Source: Lingula anatina (lineage: Eukaryota; Brachiopoda; Lingulata; Lingulida; Lingulidae). Taken from it: DNA of 64,000 bases. A program made the translations under genes and the position numbers. The notes under the pieces are model-generated. The model saw only the letters and a program-made list of their open reading frames with translations. It did no database searches and was not told the origin of the DNA. Below, in pieces: positions 36,209 to 64,000 of this stretch; position 1 is the first letter of the stretch; every line of letters begins with the position of its first letter. The stretch covers positions 56,599 through 120,598 of the forward strand of contig NW_019775586.1 in NCBI RefSeq assembly GCF_001039355.2. Direction: 5' to 3'.

Positions 36209-39200
36209 TCACTGTGGTATTGCCTTTCCCATAAACACACCAGTGGGATTGACAGTGTAAGTAACTACATCACTAGTTGTGTGAACTCCTATTTTGCCCC
36301 CATCAAACACTTCTGTAATGAGGTAAGACTTTGCCCCTGATATTCCCATGTCACTTAACTTGTAGTTCAGCTTTGCAGGTGTGCCGTATACACCGTAGTT
36401 TACGATGGTGAAGGCGTAGCTTCCAGTTGGCATAACAGGGCGCGTCCACACTTGAATGTCATTGTTCTGAAAGGGAGAATTAACACGCCACCTTTTTAAT
36501 TTTTCATCAAAAGAAGAGCTCATCTGGATATTTAAGTACAGATAACTTCAAACAATAACATTTAACATAAAAGGTCAATTGTTTGCAAACATTTAAAGAG
36601 CAAAACTTTTTTCTCTTTGAAAACCTCTTTAGAAACTGAAAGTAAATGAATATATTTATATGCAAGTAAAGTGGCAGACATCTAGCATAACACTACAAAC
36701 CCCTAAAAATAACAATGCCCCAAATGTACTCACCTTAATAACTCTCTTCCCCATTTTTCCCATGGGATCTTGGTTGATAGCTATTACATTCTTATTCTGC
36801 AGTATTGCCTTAGACTCGGGTGCTATGTGCCTTAGATCGTTCCCCATGAGCAGTGGGGAAGCCATGATGGCCCACATTGCCATCTGAACCCTCTGCTGGT
36901 CATAGCTCAGACCATAATTGCCAATGATTAACTAAAAGTGAAAATATATGCTTCTGTACGCATATAATACAATTATAGACTTTGTCTGAGGTTGAAAACG
37001 TTGTTTTGCTGACCTTAAACGAGTAATATCAATGAAGGTGCAGCCGAAGAAAACAATACAAAGCTTAATGTTAATGTCACCACTGATGACACCAGTGTTA
37101 AAACTGTCCATGTTTTATTGCAAGTCACCCTTTATTAGGAACACAGTGGATTAATCTTAACTCGCTATACAATCTACACTCATGACATCAGAAATGTCAC
37201 CCATGTTTGGTTTAAAATCAATGGATACAAAATGAATAAGTGAATGGACAGGTGAACTGACTAGTAAAGAAACAAAAACAAAATAAATAAATAAATAAAT
37301 AAAACAAAAAATTTACCAAAAGAAAATCTAACAAAATTCAAGTCAAACATGAACAAACCATATCTGGGTCATTCCATGCCCCTGGTCCAGCAAACATACT
37401 GAAGTTCCCTTTATCATCTCCGTAAAAATCGATAATCCCCTTCAAGCTATCCCAGGAGTCTTGAATGTCATCATAATTCCTCCACAAGTTGCATGATTGG
37501 GCGATGGCTTGATAGTCTGGCTGTATATGAGAGGAAAATGTGGTAGATTATTACACAATTTTAGATGATAACATGTTTTTGAGAAGATATAAAACTGTAG
37601 ATCAACTTGTCAAATAAGTACAAGGTAGATGTTGTACATTATTATAGAAAACATCTCAAATACTATACATATATTAATTCACTTTTTTTCTAAATTAAAT
37701 TAGTTTTGATGCAGCTCACTGCACTTTTTCACAAAAATATAATAGTGTAACTTGATAATTCACACTCAAAGTATATATATTCCCTATGTTTTGGTCTTAA
37801 TTCTGTGTCAAGGGCAATATTATAAATTATAACACCTGTTATAATTTCTGTTGACAACAAAGTTGAAATGTAACTCCAAAACAGTTTTTGAACTTATCAA
37901 ATGCACTTAATCTTAATTTTTTTGTTAATGTACTTGTATATGTATAGATTGTTTAAATCACATCACTGTAAAGTAAACAGTATGAAATATTTAATGTGTG
38001 ATTTCATTTGTTCCTTTCCTTTCATACTGATAAACTAGGCATAATTCTTCAGTATTAAAACTGTACTAGAATCCTTTTCAAACATGTCATTTTCACACTT
38101 TAAACAAATGAAATGGAAAAAGGCCTTAATCCTACCCACACTAGTCATTTTTTCTTTTTATTTTTCAATCATATATTTTGCCCAATGCAAAAGTGCTTGG
38201 TAAAAATTCAGGCTTTTCTTTTATTGTGTCACAAAAAATCAATTTGATCAAAATATATAAATTACATCACATAATATTATAACGTGATGACTTAAATAAA
38301 GGTATTCATAAAAGGCATCATATATTTGGCACAGTCCTTACTTGCAGCTTACCTCTTTAGTCTGATAAGCTGGCCATTCACACGAATAAACTATTGGTCT
38401 TCCAGTTTGGTTTAAGTAATACCCCATGGCTGGATAGCCTGTTAAAAAGTGAACATTCTGGACTCTCTCTACTCTCAAATATATGTAACATGATTGACTT
38501 TTCACTGACTCACCAGTGACCAAAATGTAGAAATCATAGCATTTTATGAAAAATTTAGTATGTCAATGTCAATGCACCTACATGTATACCAGCAATCCTC
38601 TCCTTTTCCACCCATCTCTCCTGCACCCCCCCCCCTCCCCCAATCCAGCTGCCCCTTTTCACCAAAACCTCAAGCTGTGCATATTAAGCAATATACAAAC
38701 CAGTTTTGGTCCTCCTGCTAGATAAGCAGGCCAGCTACAAGAGTACATTATGGGTCTGTTAGTTCTATTGAGAGCCCTGCCCATCTCTGGATATCCTACA
38801 AGAAGGAGAGAAAAAATATGCTCTTAGCTTTTAAACAAAAGAAACAAATTAAAGCAATTTTCATCTGCCTGGGCTCACAAATGCACTAAATTTATTCTCC
38901 ATTTGGTCAAATATTTTTGCATTTACTGTAACAGTTCCAATTTTTGGAATTTTTAAAGAAATCTAGCTTAATTTTCTATGCTATTGTGAGCCCAGTTTTC
39001 CTCTAGCAGCACTTGCAAAAAAAAAAAAAAAATAGAGATGGGCATGAAATCAGAGAAGAATTGTTTTAGTTAATGCACACACTGTCCCATGAATCACAGG
39101 CCCTAGTCCCATACACACCATCAGTCTATGACCCAATTCTGCGGGGACTCTCTCTGACTGCAATCAGCTTAACTGAAAGACATGCATCCTCCTGGTGTAT

Positions 39201-42200
39201 GTCAAGTAGAATACAGAAAAGCTGGCGATCTGACAAGTGCATTGGAAACAAGAGGAGGTGTGTCAGTTAATTAAGCTGATTGGACCTGCAGAGTTGGAAC
39301 TATCCACACAGACTGATGGTGTCTTTGGGAAGGGATTCAAATACATGTATAATAAGAGAATGACTCATCCAAATATCCATGGCCACACAACGTAATTAGC
39401 ATGCTCATCTCACAGCCACTATGCCAGGGAATAAACTGCCAAACTAGAAAAGCACTCAGAGAGCGCAGACCTCAGCCAAGGCAGCAAAGTCTCAATCCAA
39501 TGCCGTTTTACCCCTAAATTTGTGATATTTTTTATTATTGATCATTGATTGATTATTGATCCGGATCACCACCAAAAACTAATCATCTGTTCCTTGACCA
39601 ACTTCTGACAGTTCCTGAAAATTTCATCAAAATCTGTCCATAACTTAGTTTTTTTATATTTGATTGATTATTGATCCAGATCACCACCAAAAACTAATAA
39701 CTTCTAAGTTAACCCATTTCTGACCTACCCTGAAATTTCCACAGAAATTCATCCATGACTTTTTGAGTTATGTTGATGACAAACAGACAGACAGAGAGAC
39801 AGACAGACAAGCAAACAGGGGTGAAAATATAACCTCCTTGGCAGAGGTAATAACAAAAGAAGTTTGCAGTCTGTGGTGAAAGAAAAGAGACTGACAAAGA
39901 ATTCACAATTTTCATGAGATCTTCAACTGCTCTAAGCCATTAGTGAGCAGCAAGCAACCTATCCAACCCTGACTAGTTAGACTGGGTTCCCACAGATTTA
40001 GATTGATCCATCTGGATTGACCTAACTCCCAGGGGGTTCACGCTAAATTGCTGTCAGCTTCCGGGAGCCGAGCGTGCACAAAAATTAATTACCCCCTTAC
40101 AGCTTTAAGTAGGCGGGACAGACATTTAAGCCAGTTAGCTGACAGCAATCTAGTGAGACTCCCCAGGGGGATACATCGATCTAAATATCTGTAGGAATGG
40201 TCTCTTAGTCAGAGGATTAACTGGTTGTGAGTGCTCTCAAAGTTACACAACAGATGACCTGCAGGGAAAAATAGACTGGGGGCGGGGGCGGGGGGGGGAG
40301 GGGGGCAGGAAAGTGGTGGAAGGGGGTACAAAATTCAGGTTAAGAGAAATGTTATCCCTGTTATTTAACATTTTAGTTATGAATGAAAACCTGCTATACA
40401 GAGTGCTCATGTTCCCTTATTGCGCTTTACTGGGAAAAGTGATGCACGATATATATTATAGCAAAACAAGTTTTTTTACCATTAAAACATAAAGCTGTCT
40501 AAATATGCGAAGGAGTTCAATGGCAAATTGAAAAGTCCAGCAAATTTTGTCCAGAAGTTTTGTCTTTGATCATTTGTGTATTATATACATCTCAAAATAG
40601 TTATGACCATTCAAACTAAATTTATCAAATGAAGACATGAAAAACTGTTTTAACATCAATGGCAAATCTCACATTATTTCCTTAAAAGAAATTTTCAGTA
40701 AAATCAATTTCTGGACAAAATTTATTTCAGCTTGACACCTGATAATTCAAACCACTGTGACATCTATGTTATGAACAAAATCAAAGACAGATTATGGAAA
40801 AACTCTAAAATATTTTGCATTTTCTATAGCCAAACTGAAATTTGTTTAGACTTCTAAAATACCAGAGTGAGCCTAGAATATTATCTCATAACATTTTCAT
40901 ACCATAAGGCATAAGTTCTGTGGGAACATTACACCCATCAAGTTTCAGCATGTCCACGCCCCAGTCGGCAAACATCTGGGCATCTGTGTCCATCTGGAAC
41001 AGTATCCCAGGATATCCCGCACAAGTTTTGGTCCCAAAGTCTTCATATATACCTAGCTTCAGTCCAAGATTGTGTATCTGTAAAATATGTTCAAAATAAC
41101 ATTGATGCAAATAGTGTTACAATCTTAATAAACCATGACCCTCTTGCCATATATATATATATACTCCTACTTATCATCTCATTATTGGCATTTTAATAAA
41201 CAATAGCTTTCTTATTTGAATGCAAATTTCAATTATATTTATCTGTTACCAGATCATGTACTGGAAGGACAGATGAAAAAAAGTTAAAGAATTTGGACTT
41301 CTTCAGATACAGAATAAATTTTGGTGCTCAGAATTAGCTGGCTGATACCTTTGGTGTAACATGTAAATATAATGGTTGAGTATCTTTCAACTTGTGTAAT
41401 ACACGAATTGTCTTTGTAAACAACTTAATCCATGAATGTTTTGGGTCAATTAATAATGTGGATGTTGCTTAATTTGATATTCTTGATAATTTAAAAACAA
41501 AATTGAGCATCTTGGCTAAAAATATAATCTTTACTACAGTTCACACCATACTCACATAAGAAGATAGATTCGTAATTCCACTGGGAAACCTCGTAGGATC
41601 TGCTACCAGCTGATTTTTAGCATTCCTGCTGTGAGTAAGCCAGCAGTCATCTATGTTGACATACTCATAACCTGCATCCTTGTAACCCTCTTTCACTAGC
41701 AGGTCACCCATCGTTTTGAATAGCTTTTCACTAAAAAGGCAAAAAAGGAGATTTGATTCAGCAAATGCCCAAATGTTACTCTGCATGTGCAAAATGCTTT
41801 CTTCAGTGACATTATGTTGTATGAAGTGAATAAGTAGCATGATTGGGTAAAAGTTTATGTAATTCCAACAAAGCATAAGATCACAGAAACAGATAATTCG
41901 AGATATGATTCTGCAAATGCCCAAATGGTACTCTGCATGTGCGAAGTGCTTTCTCCAAATGAAGCTGCAGACACAGCACATGAAACAGTCTACAAGAAAC
42001 TTGGTCATCTTAATCGAAACTCTACACCACATAAGCTAAGGGCCAATTCCTAATGAATCTATTCTTCTGCATAGCCAGATCCCAACTCTGCAAGGACTCT
42101 AGCTGAACGATATGAGATTAACAAAACTCCTCCTGACTTTGAGTAAAATACAGAAAAACTGTTGAGTATATGTGTACGTTAGAAAAAGAGGATGTTTCTT

Positions 42201-43292
42201 TTTTCAGGGTACTTGACATACATATAAATATAATTGCTTTTTTTTCTTTAAAGCAGGAGTAAATCCCATCAACCCGATTATTGAATATTGTTGCCATGGT
42301 AACTGAAATGAGGATGCCATAGTGTCAGTAGACCATGATATAGCTTAACATTTCTAGACGTCACAGAATTCAATTTTCTGAATTTAAAGGAAAATAAGTT
42401 TTCAGGACACAAAGGTGCATGACACTACTTATATAAGGTATTAATTGTTTTATTTCAATATGCAGTAATATATCATGCAAGCAAACAACATGGGCAAAGG
42501 GCATGATACGGTATCATATAACAAACAATACAGAACAAAGTATGACCTGAAACTGACCAAATTTATAACTGATATCCATATTTGCAGAAGTAAATATCCA
42601 GATAGATAATACAGTATGGCAATAATGATGACAATAAATCATTCAAAAATCTCAGTGTGCCCTATCAATGATGAAAAAGAATAAATATATATATGTACAT
42701 TAACAAACAGATTGAAAAAATAAAATCCAACAAACAAACAAAAACTAAATAAAAGAAAAAATTCATTTTCAAGAAAAAAGTTCTTAAAGCACTTAGCCTG
42801 GTTTTATAAAATTCCTTAAAACAGAGAATTTAGCCAATATAATTATAAATCAAAAGATGTATTTTAAATTATTTATATATCCAAATGTGATCCCAGCACA
42901 ACACATTTATTCTGCCTCTACAGTTGCAACATTTGAAATATTGGAAGACAAGAAAACTATCATGTATTATTTTTTAAATGATAATATATATTTATATGTT
43001 TTTTTTGGGGGGGGGGGAGGGTGAGGGAGTTAGTGGGAGATATATCTATAAAATTCCATAATAAAGCTGTCAAATATCATCTAAACAGATCTATAATCGC
43101 AAGTTTACAACTACTTAGCAATGTTCCTCATGCCTCGTGGTACGAGGCCATAAAACTACACCCCTTCTATTAAAATATCATGTGATTGCTATTTGTGTTT
43201 ATGGCACTGTAGTATGTTGCAAAAGAATATTCCATCTATTCCTTTTTTAATTGAAAATTAATTAATATCTTATTATACCTTACTTCTTTCGA

Positions 43293-43343
<51 letters not shown>

Positions 43344-43513
43344 ACTCACCTAATACAATTATCTGGATCATCTTTACAATCAATATCACACCTGAACCTC
43401 TCCCAAGCTAGCCACCCCATGGGAGGTGTCCTTGCCAGCCCGTTGTTCAAGAGATCAACCTGGCTGGGAAGAAGGCATGATATCCACAGGAAAGTTGCAG
43501 CGTACAGATGCAT
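36209..43513 (-). CDS. GLA/NAGA: GH27 alpha-galactosidase / alpha-N-acetylgalactosaminidase with alternative exon 4
   Basis: Exons: 43350-43513, 41556-41730, 40903-41077, then either 38701-38795 (4a) or 38353-38438 (4b), then 37359-37520, 36734-36931, 36209-36466. Isoform 4a has 408 residues and 4b 405 (human NAGA 411, GLA 429). Residues 1-19 are a signal peptide, then [20 protein letters not shown], the GH27 opening. NIDDCW carries the galactose-binding aspartates and MLKLDGC the nucleophile (Asp160). [11 protein letters not shown] carries the acid/base aspartate (Asp221 in isoform 4a), and [11 protein letters not shown] and INQDPMGK are family signatures. Cysteines match the family. The enzyme removes terminal alpha-galactose or alpha-GalNAc from glycoconjugates in the lysosome. 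Exon 1 is preceded by ATTTCAG at 43537-43543, and a matching 5' UTR donor (CATCTC-GTAAGT) ends at 43679. Introns hold several MITE copies. Confidence 0.95.
38353..38438 (-). CDS. GH27 alternative exon 4b, galactose-type specificity loop
   Basis: Twenty-eight codons plus split glycine: [18 protein letters not shown], then [10 protein letters not shown]. Acceptor TTCACTTTTTAACAG, donor GAG-GTAAGC. Glu192 corresponds to Glu203 of human GLA, which contacts the galactose 2-hydroxyl and excludes N-acetyl. The second selector position is Ala (human GLA has Leu206), so this is a mixed E/A site. It is three codons shorter than 4a at its end, and the sequon N-Q-T is kept. It lies 262 bases downstream of 4a in the direction of transcription. 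Confidence 0.88.
38701..38795 (-). CDS. GH27 alternative exon 4a, GalNAc-type specificity loop
   Basis: Thirty-one codons plus split glycine: [18 protein letters not shown], then [13 protein letters not shown]. The acceptor is strong (TTTTTCTCTCCTTCTTGTAG). The donor CTG-GTTTGT is unusual, but the next exon of this gene ends with the same GTTTGT. Ser192 and Ala195 correspond to Ser188 and Ala191 of human NAGA, which make room for the N-acetyl group. The nine residues between WP and the next exon equal the NAGA loop length, including a GG pair. Phase is 1 at entry and 0 at exit, identical to exon 4b. The N-R-T glycosylation sequon is kept. Confidence 0.85.
39110..39329. repeat. MITE-like element in GH27 intron 3
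   Basis: Left arm ATACACACCATCAGTCTATG, then ACCCAATTCTGCGGGGAC. The right arm is inverted (GACCTGCAGAGTTGGAAC, CACAGACTGATGGTGTCTTT). A second inverted pair lies inside (GCTTAACTGA / TTAATTAAGC; CTCCTGGTGTAT / GAGGAGGTGTGTC). A partial relative is at about 42060-42165 (CCCAACTCTGCAAGGACTCT). Confidence 0.65.
39469..39852. repeat. dispersed repeat with GATCCGGATCACCACCAAAA motif
   Basis: Two internal copies of TTGATTATTGATCC-GATCACCACCAAAAACT, the phrase TCATCAAAATCTGTCCATAA, an imperfect (CAGA)n stretch and the end CCTCCTTGGCAGAGGTAA. The left edge CAGCCAAGGCAGCAAAG mirrors the right, suggesting an inverted-repeat element. I recall closely similar repeats in several marine invertebrate genomes. 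Non-coding. Confidence 0.6.
39979..40208 (+). repeat. GATCGATCTAA MITE family, copy 4
   Basis: In GH27 intron 3. It shares CCTAACTCCCAGGGGGTTCA, AATTAATTACCCCCTTACAG, TAAGTAGGCGGGACAGACAT and GACAGCAATCTAGTGAGACT with copies 1-3. A short insertion (TTCCGGGAGC) separates the halves. Confidence 0.8.
43297..43342. repeat. (GA)n microsatellite next to GH27 exon 1 donor
   Basis: About 23 GA units ending directly at the splice donor of GH27 exon 1. On the transcript it is a (CU)n run inside the first coding intron, starting only 8 bases past the exon edge. Length change here could affect splicing of exon 1. Confidence 0.95.
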
Positions 43514-43536
43514 CGCCCAAATGTGACCTGAAATGA

Positions 43537-44422
43537 TCGTAAACATTAAAAATAAACTATACTGTTACCAGTGACTTGATATAACTTTTTACTCTCGTCA
43601 ACTCAGCTTACAATACTCAACACTTTCTGAAGGGGTTTAAAAAGTAGTTTTTTCATCAAATGCCACAGGAATACTTACGAGATGGAAGGTGAGCAAGTTT
43701 TGAATTACTTCCTACACTACCCACTGCACCGGTTTTACGCCAGTGTTTGTTGATGCCGCATCATGTGACTTTGGCCTCCGGGATAGCTCAAATGCAGATA
43801 GCTTTTCATCTTGGCGTTTTAAATATTTTAAAAATCTTTTTGATTAGTAATATATCACAACATGTATTTTGTGTGCTCAAACCCATGTTTTCATTGGAAA
43901 CTCGCATTCTTCAAATCTGCTTCAATCCTGACATTTAACGAATCTTGTCAATGCTTCGTATTTGCTGCGGAGCGGTAGCGGAAATTTCAAAATGGTGGAT
44001 GTCAACAAATGAATTGATTCTGCCGATTGCTGAATATTTTTGTCGCTTTTCTCTATGTGGAACCGTTCAAGGTTCTCTCCTCGTGGTAAATGGATAAGTT
44101 GGTGTAATGGAGTATATTATTACTGATGTATTTGTATTGATATTCAAGACGATTGGTCTTTTTTAGACTTTTTAAGAAAATATTTTTGCCGGCCAATCCG
44201 ATTTTTATCTTAAAATTGAAATAGGTCTGCATTTGTTAAACTTTGATCTTTAATTTCCAAAAAAACATTCAAAGCCTTTAAATGGCGATATGCGATAATA
44301 TACCAAAATAATTTTGATTAACAAATAACCTGAAATGGGACCAGGGGACGTCCAAGAAAACTGAAATATACTGTTGAAACTGAACACTTGAAATTGAATA
44401 TCGTCCAAACCACTAGTACAAT
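43537..44422. promoter_or_regulatory. shared divergent promoter region of GH27 and OFD1
   Basis: The two start codons face away from each other, 909 bases apart. A GH27 5' UTR exon ends at 43679 (donor GTAAGT on the minus strand) and splices to 43536, so the actual initiation zone is narrower, roughly 43750-44400. It holds a locally less AT-rich stretch (GCCTCCGGGATAGC, GCTGCGGAGCGGTAGCGG). No TATA box is convincing. Confidence 0.5.
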
Positions 44423-62109
<17,687 letters not shown>

Positions 62110-63108
62110 TTGGGCAGTCACGTGATAGTGTACTGTCTTCATACACACAGCTGCAATAATTATGAGAGAAAGATTTACACATGCCATAGTGAGGCTCCAA
62201 GACAGAAAAGGGCCGTGACAGTCCAAACGTGTGTGGCACCTTTAAGGAAAATACCCTATGTTCCATTGCTTGGGATTTATTTATTTAAAGAAATTAGGGT
62301 CAACCAACAATAACTGATATAAGATCAGCAGCATTCTAGTTTCTTCGATTGCTTAAAGCAATAATAACTCTTCGTTTTGGCCAAAAAATGAATTTTCCTG
62401 GAGTAAACATCAATTTTCCCATACTTACCAATGGTTAATGAATCCATTTTTACATTCAAAGTTAGTCCCTGGTTTTTTTCTAAAAAGTTTGGTTTTTTGT
62501 TAAAATCTCTTAAGAGATTTTAACAGAGTATAGACATCAATGGAGGTCACGTGGTCTAAAGACAAGTTCAGATATCAGAATAATAGCTATAACTGCTGTT
62601 TTTGTGGTAAAACAGAATATATTATATTTCTATGAGTTATTCACAAGGTTTTTATTGTGAAATATAGATCTCATATGAAGAGTTATTATCCCTTTAACCT
62701 TATATATTAGATATTGGGGGCTGGAATGGAGTTAAACCTAGCTTTGTTTAGATGGTAGATTTTAGCTGTCTTTCATCTTTTGGTACCATTTGCTGAATTA
62801 TATCCTCGTAACATCCAGTCACACTTGATAAATTGTTTCTTATATAGATGAAGATCTCAAATGTTGTATAGTGGTACCTATAAAGAACACTCCGATATGC
62901 ATTTATTTCAATCATTGTTTTTTATTATTTATGGTTAATACATTTGTGAATGTCACCATGGAAAATGCTGCTTCACTTCACGTGTGACAACCAAGTGTTG
63001 TTAGTTTTCTCATCTGTATGTGCATGGATTTTTTTTAAAAGAAGAAACAAATTAATGTTTTAATGGCAGCTAATTGAAAACAAAAAAAATGGTAATATCT
63101 AATAGTCA

Positions 63109-63146
<38 letters not shown>

Positions 63147-63373
63147 AAATTTATGTAATAGAATAAAGTAAAGTGGGCTGTCTTCTTTCAACCCGTAGTC
63201 ATGTATATCCCAGGTGAATATTCAACGGCGACACTACTCAACTTTTTCAGAAGATAATACTGCACATTAAATCAAGTCAAAACAAATTTACATCTGAAAT
63301 ACGGTATTTGCACCAAATTTATCGCGAGGCAGTGAACTATATTTTGCTGATTGCAACTGAACAGACGACAGCG
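62110..63373. other. convergent 3' region of OFD1 and the SRCR gene
   Basis: OFD1 3' UTR on the left and the 3' side of the minus-strand SRCR gene on the right. A perfect hairpin (TTAAAATCTCTTAAGAGATTTTAA) lies at 62499-62522, and a poly-T run of about 33 at 63112-63144. A candidate OFD1 polyadenylation signal AATAAA is at 63162-63167. No coding exon seen. Confidence 0.6.
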
Positions 63374-63684
63374 TCACTGACAAATCAGTCCGACATCTTG
63401 AGCGTGAGTACAGGAATGAACTCCCCAACCTAAGTGTCTGCACTGCGTTAGGCTGGATTCAGTTCCATCACAAACCACGTCATCCAGCCAAATAATTCCA
63501 GTACCCTCACCAAAATGGGCTCCCCTTTTCACGATTGGCTCCTCATAAGGAAGCCGAAGATCCCGACAGGCGACTTTCGATTCTTCGACGCCAAATTTAT
63601 GGTCGCAAATGCTCCCCCACCGATGTCGATGACGTATCTCCAGGCGCCCTCTGTAGTGAGATCCACCATTGGCTAACCTTATAT
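63374..63684 (-). CDS. SRCR-domain protein, last exon (gene enters from the right)
   Basis: One complete scavenger receptor cysteine-rich domain directly followed by a stop. It reads IRLANGGSHYRGRLEIRH, RWGSICDHKFGVEESKVAC, FGEGTGIIWLDDVVCDG, TESSLTQCRHLGWG, HSCTHAQDVGLICQ-stop. Six cysteines in the class A pattern are present. The exon begins after TTGTATTCTAG in phase 1, the usual SRCR exon phase. SRCR proteins are secreted or surface receptors, often immune. Upstream exons should be to the right. The frame also stays open 5' of the acceptor and reads a hydrophobic stretch (VVTHLIIFFACILD), so an unspliced first exon with a signal or anchor is an alternative, with a start as far out as 63844. 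Confidence 0.85.
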
Positions 63685-64000
63685 CTAGAATACAAGCAAA
63701 GAATATAATGAGATGGGTAACAACTGTTCGTATTAGATTCAATTTCACGATAAAAACATTGTTAACAACTCGTAGAAATATAATAAATTCCATTATACCA
63801 CTAAAACAGCAGCTATCACAATTATTCTGGAATCTGCTTGACATCAGATCACGTGGACCTTCATAGATGGCCTCCCTCCGTAATAATCCCTTATAGAAAA
63901 AAACAAAACAAAAAAAAAAAAAAACAACGGAATAACGTTCAATGTCAAATTGGATCCATTAGCCATTGGTAAGTATGGGAATATTGTCGTTTACCCCAAG
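63685..64000. other. sequence 5' of the SRCR exon
   Basis: Either intron of the SRCR gene or its 5' end. It includes an A-rich run at 63896-63924. The minus-strand frame stays open to a Met at 63844, which includes hydrophobic residues, but coding status is unclear. Confidence 0.4.

Noticed and set aside
41541-42032. 163-codon minus-strand frame as a single exon
   Set aside because: Only its 3' part (41556-41730) is GH27 coding. The upstream part lies before a clear acceptor (CCTTTTTAG) and is intron containing a local duplication (GCAAATGCCCAAATG at about 41762 and 41915).

Overview
This is eukaryotic, intron-rich, AT-rich DNA from an invertebrate animal, almost certainly marine. Genes are split into many short exons with GT-AG introns. 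The intergenic DNA is full of small inverted-repeat elements, microsatellites and LINE debris. The gene content (C1q-domain and SRCR genes, an extracellular Cu/Zn superoxide dismutase, OFD1) fits a mollusc or other lophotrochozoan, a hemichordate or echinoderm, or a lancelet. I cannot settle which from sequence alone. A 402-base assembly gap lies at 31144-31545.

Layout, left to right. 1-6435 (-): 5' part of an FYB/PRAM-type phosphotyrosine adaptor, running off the left edge. 7457-7636 (+): a short lysine- and glutamate-rich terminal exon, possibly from a transposon-type SANT/Myb-like gene. 7.7-12.9 kb: intergenic with small DNA-transposon relics. 12930-16163 (+): complete MFSD6-like transporter. 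16.4-17.7 kb: cluster of inverted-repeat elements. 20481-29042 (-): secreted Cu/Zn SOD with an N-terminal WAP domain. 31938-34597 (+): two nearly identical secreted C1q-domain genes in tandem. 36209-43513 (-): glycoside hydrolase family 27 enzyme (alpha-galactosidase / alpha-N-acetylgalactosaminidase). 44423-62109 (+): complete OFD1 gene, head-to-head with the previous one. 53890-55644 (-): carbohydrate sulfotransferase nested inside an OFD1 intron. 63374-63684 (-): last exon of an SRCR-domain gene entering from the right.

The most striking observation is in the GH27 gene. It has two alternative versions of exon 4, in the same phase, which cannot be used together or both skipped without frameshift and early stop. 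The two exons differ at the residue that decides substrate in this family. One carries C-S-W-P-A-Y, as in alpha-N-acetylgalactosaminidase. The other carries C-E-W-P-A-Y, with the glutamate of alpha-galactosidase. The gene therefore appears able to make two lysosomal enzyme specificities by choice of one exon.

Second is the WAP-SOD fusion. Its WAP domain lacks cysteines 2 and 7, which normally form one disulfide, and a perfect 29-bp-period triple repeat with ACGTG/GCGTG cores lies just upstream of the gene. All gene models were built by hand from reading frames, splice consensus and intron phase. There is no transcript evidence here.
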